Of a stretch of DNA of 10,743 nucleotides, positions 1-7,252 are shown in pieces. The first letter of the stretch is position 1. Each line of letters begins with the position of its first letter. Below the pieces are notes generated by a model. The model was not told the origin of the DNA and did no database searches. It was given only the letters and a program-made list of their open reading frames with translations. Both the position numbers and the translations under genes were made by a program. Origin of the DNA: Frankiaceae bacterium (GTDB taxonomy: Bacteria > Actinomycetota > Actinomycetes > Frankiales > Frankiaceae); contig JAVEDQ010000430.1 in the NCBI GenBank assembly GCA_030840885.1, positions 1 through 10,743 of the forward strand. The letters are read 5' to 3'.

Positions 1-21
1 GCAGTCGACGGAGGTCTCGAC

Positions 22-930
22 GTGACCGACAGTGCCGGCCGGCCCAGCTTGCTCGAGGTTCGTCGGGACCTGCGCGCTGACTGCTCCCGGTGTGCGGGTC
101 TGTGCTGCGTCGCGCCGGCCTTCGCACAGTCGGCGGACTTCGCGATCAGCAAGCCTGCCGGGCTTGCCTGCCCCAATCTCGGGTCCGATTTCGGCTGCAA
201 CATCCACGGCACCCTGCGCGAGCGCGGCTTCCCGGGTTGCGCCGTCTTCGATTGTTTCGGAGCGGGGCAGCAGGTCGTCCAGGGAACCTTCGCCGGTCGC
301 GATTGGCTCGAGGCACCGGAAACCGCCGCGTCGATGTTCGACGTCTTCGGCGTGATGCGGCAGCTTAAGGAACTGCTCTGGTACCTGGCCGAGGCGCTGG
401 CGCACCTGCCATCCGGGCCGTTGCAGGAGCAGGTGGAACAGGTACAGCAGCGAACCCGCCGACTGGTCGAAGGGTCGGCTCACGAACTCGAAAGGCTGGA
501 CCCTCGGACGCTCCGGGCACAGGTCGGCCCGCTCCTGGGCGAGGTCAGCGAGACCCTGCGCGCGGACGTGCCCGGCCGCGGTCCCGATCGGCCGGGCGCC
601 GATCTGATCGGGGCCGACCTCGAGGGCGCGGACCTGCGCGGGGTCAGCTTGCGAGGCGCCTACCTGATCGGCGCGGACCTGTCCGCCGCCAACCTGGGCA
701 GAACGGACGTGCTCGGCGCCGACGTGCGTGGAGCCGATTTGAGCGGGGCCTCCCTCGAAGACGCCCTCTTCCTGACCCAACCGCAGCTGGAAGCGGCCCG
801 TGGCGATCGGGCAACCAGCATCCCGCCGTGGCTCGACCGTCCTCGACGCTGGTCGGTCTCTGCCGCGCCGCCGCGCTCCGCGCGACCGCACAAGGGGCGC
901 GGACGTGCGAGGCGGAGATCCGGTGACTGA
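22..930 (+). CDS. Cys-rich pentapeptide-repeat protein
   Basis: This 302-residue protein has two visible parts. The N-terminal part (about residues 15-85) holds eight cysteines at 21, 24, 28, 29, 50, 59, 73 and 78 plus His62. The first four form CxxCxxxCC, a pattern resembling the YkgJ-type metal or Fe-S binding proteins. Residues 193-247 are eleven consecutive pentapeptide repeats of the A(D/N)LxG type (ADLIG, ADLEG, ADLRG and so on), which in known families fold into a right-handed beta-helix. A helical linker (about 110-180) joins them, and the C-terminal tail is Arg-rich. The GTG start at 22 is chosen because GGAGGT lies at 10-15 with 6-nt spacing. I see no signal peptide or membrane segment, so it is probably cytoplasmic. 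The fold and metal binding are inferred from motifs; the biological role is unknown. The stop overlaps the next gene by 8 nt, which suggests co-translation. Confidence 0.88.
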   Translation: MTDSAGRPSLLEVRRDLRADCSRCAGLCCVAPAFAQSADFAISKPAGLACPNLGSDFGCNIHGTLRERGFPGCAVFDCFGAGQQVVQGTFAGRDWLEAPETAASMFDVFGVMRQLKELLWYLAEALAHLPSGPLQEQVEQVQQRTRRLVEGSAHELERLDPRTLRAQVGPLLGEVSETLRADVPGRGPDRPGADLIGADLEGADLRGVSLRGAYLIGADLSAANLGRTDVLGADVRGADLSGASLEDALFLTQPQLEAARGDRATSIPPWLDRPRRWSVSAAPPRSARPHKGRGRARRRSGD

Positions 931-1417
931 GGTCGATCCCTTCATGCAGCGGCTGGGCGTCGGGATGCAACTCGCGCAGCAGGCCGACCGGGCGGGCGCG
1001 GCAGTACTGTTCGCGGCCCTGTGGGAGGAGGTCGGCCCGGACGGCGACCCGCTGCACCGGTGCGCGGTCAGCCACTGGATGGCGGACGTCCAGGACGACC
1101 TGCAGGACGAGTTGCTGTGGGACCTGCGCGCCCTCGAAGCGGCCCACCAGGTCACGGAGGAGCGGGCCGCCCAGGCCGGACTCGCGAGCCCGGTCGGCGC
1201 GATGTACCCGTCGTTGCACCTCAACCTCGGGGAGGTCTACCGCCGGTTGAACAACCGAGAGGTGGCGAGACACCACCTCGTCCAGGGACAGGAAGCAGCT
1301 GCGGCCCTTCCCGACGACGGGTACGGAGCCATGATCCTCCGCGGCCTCCGCGGTCTGCAGGAACGCCTCGACGAGGCGTCTGTCGAGAATCGAGGGTCAG
1401 GTCCGACCAATGGGTAG
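923..1417 (+). CDS. Small TPR-like helical protein, function unknown
   Basis: A 164-residue, probably all-helical cytoplasmic protein. The reading frame is open further upstream, but the GTG at 923 is preferred because GGCGGAG lies at 911-917 and the start then overlaps the pentapeptide gene's stop as GTGACTGA, a typical coupled junction. The central part (PDGDPLHRCAVSHWMADVQ, then YPSLHLNLGEVYRRLNN and VARHHLVQGQ) resembles short actinobacterial proteins annotated as tetratricopeptide-repeat proteins. The segment from HLNLGEVYRRL onward has the helix-turn-helix look of one TPR unit. TPR proteins usually mediate protein-protein contacts, so it may partner the preceding pentapeptide protein; that is inference only. 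No catalytic motif, signal peptide or membrane segment is visible. Confidence 0.82.
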   Translation: MTEVDPFMQRLGVGMQLAQQADRAGAAVLFAALWEEVGPDGDPLHRCAVSHWMADVQDDLQDELLWDLRALEAAHQVTEERAAQAGLASPVGAMYPSLHLNLGEVYRRLNNREVARHHLVQGQEAAAALPDDGYGAMILRGLRGLQERLDEASVENRGSGPTNG

Positions 1418-1435
1418 CGGGTCCGCCAGGACCCG
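1418..1435 (+). terminator. Hairpin directly after the TPR-like gene
   Basis: A perfect 7-bp inverted repeat, CGGGTCC (1418-1424) and GGACCCG (1429-1435), with a 4-nt loop GCCA. It begins at the base after the TAG stop. No T-run follows, which is common for actinobacterial terminators. It lies only 18 nt before the next start codon, so it could instead modulate read-through or mRNA stability. Seen directly in sequence; the terminator role is inferred. Confidence 0.45.
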
Positions 1436-1453
1436 ACGACGAGAGGTGGAGTC

Positions 1454-1849
1454 ATGCCGAACGAGACCGCTGCAGCAGTGACCATGCGACTGGAGCTCGT
1501 GCCGCTCGCGGTGTCCGACGTCGACCGCGCCAAGGCGTTCTACGTCGACCAGGTGGGCTTCCACGAGGACCACGACGTGCGACCCATGGACGGGATGCGG
1601 GTGGTCCAGCTGACTCCGCCGGGCTCCGCGTGCTCGGTACTGATCGGCACCGGCATGGGTGACCTCACCGACCGTGCGCCGGGGTCCTCACGTGGAGTGC
1701 ACCTCGTCGTGGAGGACCTCGACGCCGCGCGGACGGCGCTACTCGGCCGCGGTGTCGACATCAGCGCTGTCCAGGACATGGGTGGCATCCGATACGCCTA
1801 CTTCAGCGACCCCGACGGCAACAGCTGGGCGCTGCAGCAACTACGGTGA
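1454..1849 (+). CDS. VOC (glyoxalase/bleomycin resistance-like) family protein
   Basis: This 131-residue protein matches a single-module vicinal oxygen chelate protein. It opens with LVPLAVSDVDRAKAFYVDQV, a typical first VOC beta-alpha unit. The second half has HLVVEDLDAARTALLGRGVD, and it ends with DPDGNSWALQQL, the usual C-terminal VOC signature. Members usually dimerise to build a metal-centred active site and act as lyases, dioxygenases, isomerases or drug-binding proteins; the substrate cannot be read from this sequence. Not all canonical metal ligands are obvious, so it could be a binding protein. The ATG at 1454 follows a purine-rich AGGTGGAG (1444-1451) at close spacing. An internal ATG at codon 11 is also possible, just before the conserved domain. 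Cytoplasmic, no signal peptide. Confidence 0.88.
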   Translation: MPNETAAAVTMRLELVPLAVSDVDRAKAFYVDQVGFHEDHDVRPMDGMRVVQLTPPGSACSVLIGTGMGDLTDRAPGSSRGVHLVVEDLDAARTALLGRGVDISAVQDMGGIRYAYFSDPDGNSWALQQLR

Positions 1850-1854
1850 GCTAG

Positions 1855-1875
1855 GTCCCGTTCCACCGACGGGAC
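1855..1875 (+). terminator. Hairpin between the VOC gene and lysX
   Basis: A perfect 7-bp inverted repeat, GTCCCGT (1855-1861) and ACGGGAC (1869-1875), with a 7-nt loop, starts 6 nt after the VOC stop and ends 40 nt before the lysX start. No T-tract follows. It may be a weak terminator that separates lysX from the genes upstream, or an operator-like palindrome. Function is inferred from position only. Confidence 0.4.
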
Positions 1876-1914
1876 ACCGCACTCACACGTTCCTCCGATG
1901 CGACAAGGTCCATC

Positions 1915-4900
1915 ATGGGTGACCAGATGGCGCGGACCGAGGACGAGATGGCAGTCGGTCCAGCCGGACCCATGCTCGTCGGCGAGGTCGGCACCCGGCC
2001 TCGCACGACGGGCTGGCGCGAGAGTCTGGCCGGCTGGATCGGGCGCCTCGTCACCGTGGCCGCGGTCTGGTCACTGATCAGCATCCCGTTGCGCAGCCTC
2101 GGCTGGCCGGACGCGGTCGACGACATCTTCGGCCTGCTGAACCTGCCGGCAGAGCCCAACCTGTTCGTCGTCGTGCTGTTGTTCGTCACCGCCGGCGCGC
2201 TGCGGCGACGCCTGCACGTCGCGGTGGTGACGGTGGTCGCCTTCCAGGTCGTCGTCATCGGCCTGCAGTCGATCCTGGTCGTCCTGGTGGCCCAGAACTG
2301 GGATTCGCTCGCCCAGAAGGACATCGAGGTCACGCACCGGGGCGCGATCCTGCTCGCGGTGTCCAGCGTTCTCGGGGCAGTACTCGCGGTGGCGCTGTGG
2401 CTGGCGCGCAGCGCATTCCCCGCCCGCATCGACAGCAAGGCCACACCGCTGTCCCTCGGGGTGCTGACGGCGGGACTGGCGATCTCGGCGACAGCCACTT
2501 TCGTGCTCACCGAACTGTTCCCCCGCACGCTGCGGGGCACCGGTGAGCGGCTGCACTGGACCTTCCGTGCTGTCCTGGGCCTGGCCTACAAGCATTCCGG
2601 CACCGGCCTCAACGGGCACGGCGGTCACCGGTGGGTGGCGAGCCTCTCCGGGCTGCTGTCGGCGCTCGCGGTGCTGGCTGCGCTGGCCGTCTTCCTGCGG
2701 TCGAGCCGGGCGGCGCGCTTCCTGCCGGCAACCGACGAGCTGGCGATCCGTCGGCTGATCCTCGAATCCGGCGAGCGGGACTCGTTGGCCTACTTCGCGA
2801 CGAGGCGGGAGAAGTCGGCGATCTTCTCGCCGGACGGACGAGCGGCGGTGACCTTCCGCATCATCGCCTCCGTCAGCCTGGCCAGCGCCGATCCCCTGGG
2901 CCATCCGAGTGCCTGGCCGGCCGCGATCAACGCCTGGATGACGCACGCGCGGGCGCACGGCTGCTATCCGGCGGTCCTGTCCGCCAGCGAGGACGGCGCA
3001 AAGGCGTACGTGGACGCCGGCCTGAAGGCCAAGGCCTACGGCGACGAGGCGATCGTCGACGTCGACTCGTTCAGCTTGACCGGACGAACCATGCGCCCGG
3101 TCCGGCAGGCCGTCACCCGCGCGGCGCGAGCGGGCTACACCGTCCAGGTGCGTCGCTACGCCGACGTACCACCCGCAGAGATGGAGGACCTGACCCGCTG
3201 CGCGGAGCAGTGGCGCGGCAACGACACCGAGCGCGGCTTCTCCATGGCGCTCGACCGCATGGGCGATGCGGCCGACCGGCGCTGCGTCATGGTCACGGCC
3301 CACGACCGCAACGGAGTGGTGCGGGCCCTGCTCTCCTTCGTCCCCTGGGGGGCCCGCGGACTCTCCCTGGACGTGATGCGGCGGGACCGGGAGGCGGAGA
3401 ACGGGCTCATCGAGTTCATGCTCAACGGGTTGATGGATGCGGCAGCCGGTTTCGGCCTCCAGCAGGTCTCCTTGAACTTCGCCGTGTTCGGCTCGGTCTT
3501 CAGCAGCGCCGAAAGGGTGGGCGCAGGGCCGCTCGTCCGCTTCAACCAGGCAGTGCTCTCGGCGGCCTCCCGGTTCTGGCAGATCGAGACGCTCTACCGG
3601 AGCAACGCGAAGTACCTGCCGCGCTGGGTCCCCCGGTTCCTCTGCTACGACTCGTCGCTCACCCTGACCCGCGCCGTGGTCGCGGCGGCCATGGCGGAGG
3701 GATTCCTGCCCGCCCCCCGCGTCACTCCGCCGCGGGCTCCGCACGACCTGGTGCCCGCTCCGGACGGCACCCCGCTGCCCTTCGCCGAAGCGGTGGCGCA
3801 GCAGGAGCTTGACCTACTGCATCCGGCCGCGCCACCGCGCCGGTACAGCGAGCAGCAACGAGTCCGGCTCGCCAAGATCGCGGTCCTGCAGGCCGATGGG
3901 AGGACGCCCTACCCCGTGTCCGTCCCGCGTGACCGCCGGATCTCGGACGTGCGCGACCAATGCGCCGACGCGCATCTCTGGCCGGACGTTCCGCTCTCGC
4001 TGGCCGGGCGGGTGCAGGCCGTTCGGGATCTGGGCGGCGTCATCTTCGCCGTGATCGAGGAGCAGGGCCACGAGATCCAGGTCATGCTCACGCTGGCCGA
4101 GACCCCGGCGCCGCTGCGGATGCTGTGGCGACAGTCGGTCGACCTCGGCGACATCGTCAGCGTCACCGGTTGCATCACGCGATCCCGGCGGGGCGAACTC
4201 TCCCTGCTGGTCAGCGACTGGAGGATGGCCTCGAAGTGCCTACGGCCGATGCCGAGTCGACGCAGCGGGTTGGCCGACCCGGATGCGCGGGTGCGGCACC
4301 GCTATCTGGACATGCTGGTGAACCCGGATTCGGTCGCCATGTTGCGGCACCGCAGTGCGATGGTGCACGCGCTGCGGCAGCGCCTCATCTCGACCGAGTA
4401 CCTGGAGATCGAGACCCCGATGCTGCAGGCCTTGCACGGCGGGGCTGCGGCTCGCCCGTTCAAGACACGCAGCAATGCATACCGCACCGAACTCTTCCTG
4501 CGTATCGCACCGGAGCTGTACCTGAAACGACTGTGCGTGGGTGGACTCACGAAGGTGTTCGAGCTGAACCGGAACTTCCGGAACGAGGGCGCGGACTCCA
4601 CCCACAATCCGGAGTTCACGTCGCTCGAGGTGTACGAGGCATACGGGGACTACCAGTCCATGCGACGGCTCGCCCAGGACCTCATCCTGGCCGCCGCCTG
4701 CGCCGTCCACGGCCGCCCGATCTCGATGCATCGGGACCCGGACGGTGAGCTCCACGAGTTCGACCTGACTGCCCCGTGGCCGGTGATCTCGGTGCACGAC
4801 GCCGTGGCCTGCGCCGTGGGGCGGCCCGTGACCGTCAGCTCGACCAGCGACGAGTTGACCGCGATCTGCCGGGACAACGGCGTGCACTGCGGCCCGTCCG

Positions 4901-5322
4901 CATCCGCCGGAGAGATGGTTCTCGCCCTCTACGAGAGCCTGGTCGAGAAGCAGACCGTCGCCCCGACCTTCTACATCGACTTCCCGATCGACGCGTGCCC
5001 GCTCACCCGCCCCCACCGCACCGACAGCCGCCTGGCGGAGCGCTGGGACCTCGTCGCCTCCGGCTTCGAGATCGGGACCGCCTACTCGGAGTTGATCGAT
5101 CCCGTGGACCAGCGCGAGCGGCTGACCTCGCAGTCGTTGAAGGCAGCGGCCGGGGACCCCGAGGCGCTCCAGCTCGACGAGGACTTCCTGACTGCCCTGG
5201 AGTACGGGATGCCGCCGACCGGTGGGCTGGGGCTCGGTGTGGATCGCGTGCTGATGCTGCTGACGGGAGCTGGGATCCGCGACACCATCGCGTTCCCGTT
5301 CGTCCGTCCCGTCAGCCCGTAA
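1915..5322 (+). CDS. lysX: Bifunctional lysylphosphatidylglycerol synthetase/lysine--tRNA ligase LysX
   Basis: A 1135-residue fusion, close to the length of mycobacterial LysX. Residues ~38-270 contain about six or seven hydrophobic helices. Residues ~286-600 are the MprF-type DUF2156 aminoacyl-transferase domain. Residues ~690-775 form the OB-fold anticodon-binding domain (DVPLSLAGRVQAV). Residues ~795-1135 are the class II LysRS core: motif 2 has FRNE at 888-891 and motif 3 has GLGLGVDR ending at Arg1111. The C-terminal segment reads GFEIGTAYSELIDP, the LysX-like variant of the housekeeping LysRS motif. The LysRS half charges tRNA-Lys, and the membrane half transfers lysine to phosphatidylglycerol. 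In known cases this reduces surface negative charge and protects against cationic peptides. Both halves look intact. The ATG at 1915 has AAGG 6 nt upstream; ATG 1927 is an alternative. It probably heads an operon with the next two genes. Confidence 0.95.
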   Translation: MGDQMARTEDEMAVGPAGPMLVGEVGTRPRTTGWRESLAGWIGRLVTVAAVWSLISIPLRSLGWPDAVDDIFGLLNLPAEPNLFVVVLLFVTAGALRRRLHVAVVTVVAFQVVVIGLQSILVVLVAQNWDSLAQKDIEVTHRGAILLAVSSVLGAVLAVALWLARSAFPARIDSKATPLSLGVLTAGLAISATATFVLTELFPRTLRGTGERLHWTFRAVLGLAYKHSGTGLNGHGGHRWVASLSGLLSALAVLAALAVFLRSSRAARFLPATDELAIRRLILESGERDSLAYFATRREKSAIFSPDGRAAVTFRIIASVSLASADPLGHPSAWPAAINAWMTHARAHGCYPAVLSASEDGAKAYVDAGLKAKAYGDEAIVDVDSFSLTGRTMRPVRQAVTRAARAGYTVQVRRYADVPPAEMEDLTRCAEQWRGNDTERGFSMALDRMGDAADRRCVMVTAHDRNGVVRALLSFVPWGARGLSLDVMRRDREAENGLIEFMLNGLMDAAAGFGLQQVSLNFAVFGSVFSSAERVGAGPLVRFNQAVLSAASRFWQIETLYRSNAKYLPRWVPRFLCYDSSLTLTRAVVAAAMAEGFLPAPRVTPPRAPHDLVPAPDGTPLPFAEAVAQQELDLLHPAAPPRRYSEQQRVRLAKIAVLQADGRTPYPVSVPRDRRISDVRDQCADAHLWPDVPLSLAGRVQAVRDLGGVIFAVIEEQGHEIQVMLTLAETPAPLRMLWRQSVDLGDIVSVTGCITRSRRGELSLLVSDWRMASKCLRPMPSRRSGLADPDARVRHRYLDMLVNPDSVAMLRHRSAMVHALRQRLISTEYLEIETPMLQALHGGAAARPFKTRSNAYRTELFLRIAPELYLKRLCVGGLTKVFELNRNFRNEGADSTHNPEFTSLEVYEAYGDYQSMRRLAQDLILAAACAVHGRPISMHRDPDGELHEFDLTAPWPVISVHDAVACAVGRPVTVSSTSDELTAICRDNGVHCGPSASAGEMVLALYESLVEKQTVAPTFYIDFPIDACPLTRPHRTDSRLAERWDLVASGFEIGTAYSELIDPVDQRERLTSQSLKAAAGDPEALQLDEDFLTALEYGMPPTGGLGLGVDRVLMLLTGAGIRDTIAFPFVRPVSP

Positions 5323-5351
5323 CAGTTCGGTACCCAGGAGAGCGAGGGCAG

Positions 5352-6470
5352 GTGGGACAGGTCGACGTCACCAGCGCCGGGTTCGTGGCCGTCCTCGGCG
5401 CCGCCGTCCTCCTGGCGTGGTGGCGCGTCGCCCGTGGCCGGAGCAGTCGCCTGCATCGAACCGCGCTCGCGGGCGCGCTGCTGCTGAGCGCTCTCCTGGT
5501 CGGCGACGGAGTCAACAGCTACTTCAGCGACCTGCCGCATCTCTCCGACGTGGTCTCGGTGGTCACCGGGCCGGACAGCTTGGCGCGGCTCGACCGGGGA
5601 GATCTCCTGGCCGCCAACGTTGCGCAGACCTCCCTCGAGTTTCCGCACGGGGGCGTCGTGCGGCTCGCCGTTCCGGACAGGGGCAGCGGATTCGGCCCGT
5701 CGACCGCGCTGGTGTATCTGCCGCCGCAGTACTTCGCGGAACCGCTCCGCCACTTCCCGGTCGTCTACCTCCTGCACGGTTCCCCCGGAAGCCCGGGCGA
5801 CTGGATCCGGGGCGGTGGCGCCAGCCGGACCGGGAGTGCCCTGGCCGCCGACGGGCAGCCCGCGGTGATCGTCATGCCGAGAATGAGTCACCACTGGCTC
5901 GACGACCCGGAATGCGTCGACGGCATCCACGTCCGAGCGGAGACCCATCTGCTCCAGGACGTGCTCCCGGCGGCCGAGAGCGCCTACCGGACGCTCCCAG
6001 GCGGCGGGGACCGCATCATCGCCGGGATGTCCGCCGGTGGGTTCTGCGCCCTGAACCTCGGTCTCCGGCACCCGGACACGTTCGGCACGATCATCGACAT
6101 GTCCGGCTTGGACCGCCCGACCCACGCCGGCGGAACGGCCGCGCTGTTCGGACCCGGGCCGCAGGGCGACGCCGCGGAGGCCGCGAACGACCCGAGCCGC
6201 TACGCGGCCGGCCTCCCCGACCATCTGCCCGTGCGCATCTGGATGGACGCGGGTAGGTCGGACCACGACGTCATCCCGGGACTGGTGCGGCTCCAGACAG
6301 TTCTCCGCAGTCGTGGCATCGACGTACGGCTCAGGATTCGTCCGGGCCGGCACACGTACCACGTGTGGCGGCCCGCGTTGCGCCAGGCCCTGCAGTGGGC
6401 GCTACCACCGCCGCCTTCCGCGGAGCCGATGGGCGAATCGTCCGCACAGCTGTCGCGGGCATCGCCGTGA
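5352..6470 (+). CDS. Membrane-anchored alpha/beta-hydrolase-fold esterase (EstD/antigen 85-like)
   Basis: A 372-residue protein starting at GTG 5352, 29 nt after lysX. AGGAGAG at 5336-5342 and GAGG at 5344-5347 serve as ribosome binding site. The frame is open far upstream inside lysX, but that extension is antisense-like filler. Two N-terminal hydrophobic helices (about residues 9-24 and 36-52) anchor it, with the catalytic domain probably outside the membrane. The domain has VYLPPQYF, the oxyanion-loop motif HGSPGSPGDW (His142), ECVD, the nucleophile elbow GMSAGGFC (Ser227), probable acid Asp304 in DAGRSD, and catalytic His334 in GRHTYHVW. The triad is therefore complete. The substrate is unknown. 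Placement directly after lysX suggests a lipid or aminoacyl-lipid ester, by analogy with aminoacyl-PG hydrolases found with MprF-type synthases elsewhere. It is paralogous to the minus-strand esterase at 7237-8574. Confidence 0.88.
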   Translation: MGQVDVTSAGFVAVLGAAVLLAWWRVARGRSSRLHRTALAGALLLSALLVGDGVNSYFSDLPHLSDVVSVVTGPDSLARLDRGDLLAANVAQTSLEFPHGGVVRLAVPDRGSGFGPSTALVYLPPQYFAEPLRHFPVVYLLHGSPGSPGDWIRGGGASRTGSALAADGQPAVIVMPRMSHHWLDDPECVDGIHVRAETHLLQDVLPAAESAYRTLPGGGDRIIAGMSAGGFCALNLGLRHPDTFGTIIDMSGLDRPTHAGGTAALFGPGPQGDAAEAANDPSRYAAGLPDHLPVRIWMDAGRSDHDVIPGLVRLQTVLRSRGIDVRLRIRPGRHTYHVWRPALRQALQWALPPPPSAEPMGESSAQLSRASP

Positions 6471-7240
6471 GGGCCATGAGGCGACGGAGTGCGCAGCTCA
6501 AGCGGATACAGGAACGCACCGCGTCGTGGGTGCGCTCGGCCCCCGGCACCTACACGTACCTGTTCGCCCTCGCGGTGACGTCGTGGTCCCTGCGTGGCGT
6601 CGATCCGCATCTTGCGGACGCGCTCATCCGCTCGCAGAGCACGAACCTCGACAACCTCACCGACCGGCCCCTGCAGGTGCTGGTGGCCAGCGCCTTCTGG
6701 ACGTCCGGCCCCGACATCCCGTTGCGACTGCTGGTTCGCTTCACCCTGGTCATGGCTCCGGTCGAGCGACGGCTCGGGACGCGCCGCACGCTGGCCGTCT
6801 TTGCGGCGGGGCACGTGTTCGCCACGCTGCTGGTGGCGGCCGGGCTGAGCTACGGCGTCCAGCACCGCCTGATCAGCGTCAGCGTCGCGCACGCTTCGGA
6901 CGTCGGCGTCAGCTACGGGTTCGTGGCGGTGGCCGGGGCGATGACATGGCTTCTTGCGACCAGATGGCGCCTCCTCTGGGTGGCCGCTCTCGCCGTCTCG
7001 CTCTCGGTCAGCGCGTCGGCCGGCGTCACCTTCACCGACGTCGGTCACCTCGTGTCGCTGGTCATCGGGCTGGCCACGGCTCCCCTGATCAAGCGGTGGC
7101 TGGCGAATCCTCCGGCTGGTGCCGTGCTCGGCGGGCAGCAGGTCTCCCTCGCGTGGCTCCACCGGCTGAACCGACGCCGCAGCGGACGCGCCGCGGACGG
7201 GACAGCAGAACCCTCAGCGGCGCTCGCTCGACGTCACTAG
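6467..7240 (+). CDS. Rhomboid-like integral membrane protein
   Basis: A 257-residue membrane protein with about six hydrophobic helices between residues ~25 and 215 and a basic C-terminal tail. It resembles the actinobacterial rhomboid-like family: SAPGTYTYL near the start, RSQSTNLDNL in the first outer loop, APVERRLGTRR after the second helix, GHVFATLLVA, DVGVSYGFVAVAG and FTDVGHLVSLVIGL. Known rhomboids use a Ser in GxSx and a His on a later helix for intramembrane proteolysis. Here GVSY (Ser149) and GHL (His194) occupy these places, so protease activity is possible but unproven. The frame is open upstream. I choose GTG 6467, which overlaps the esterase stop as GTGA; ATG 6476 is an equally reasonable start, although its GAGGG is only 2 nt away. 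It is tightly coupled to the lysX-esterase operon. Its TAG stop overlaps the convergent gene's TAG. Confidence 0.82.
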   Translation: MRAMRRRSAQLKRIQERTASWVRSAPGTYTYLFALAVTSWSLRGVDPHLADALIRSQSTNLDNLTDRPLQVLVASAFWTSGPDIPLRLLVRFTLVMAPVERRLGTRRTLAVFAAGHVFATLLVAAGLSYGVQHRLISVSVAHASDVGVSYGFVAVAGAMTWLLATRWRLLWVAALAVSLSVSASAGVTFTDVGHLVSLVIGLATAPLIKRWLANPPAGAVLGGQQVSLAWLHRLNRRRSGRAADGTAEPSAALARRH

Positions 7241-7252
7241 CGCAGGCGCCGC
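7217..7252. terminator. Putative bidirectional terminator over the convergent stop codons
   Basis: An interrupted hairpin has outer arms GCGGCGC (7217-7223) and GCGCCGC (7246-7252) and inner arms CGCT (7225-7228) and AGCG (7239-7242), with a 10-nt apical loop and a small internal bulge. It is centred on the stop codons of the two convergent genes. It would fold in transcripts from either strand, so it could end both. No T-tracts flank it. Structure seen in sequence, role inferred. Confidence 0.5.

Noticed and set aside
2071..3744. 557-codon minus-strand open frame opposite lysX
   Set aside because: It lies wholly antisense to a clearly recognised lysX. The translation is rich in Arg, Gly, His and Gln with no domain, as expected from high-GC antisense frames.
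1915..5322. LysX read as a housekeeping lysyl-tRNA synthetase with a spurious N-terminal extension
   Set aside because: The N-terminal half has membrane helices and a full DUF2156 domain in the same uninterrupted frame, and the length matches known LysX fusions.
5082..6362. 426-codon minus-strand open frame opposite the first esterase
   Set aside because: Antisense to a protein with a complete catalytic triad; low-complexity composition and no motif.
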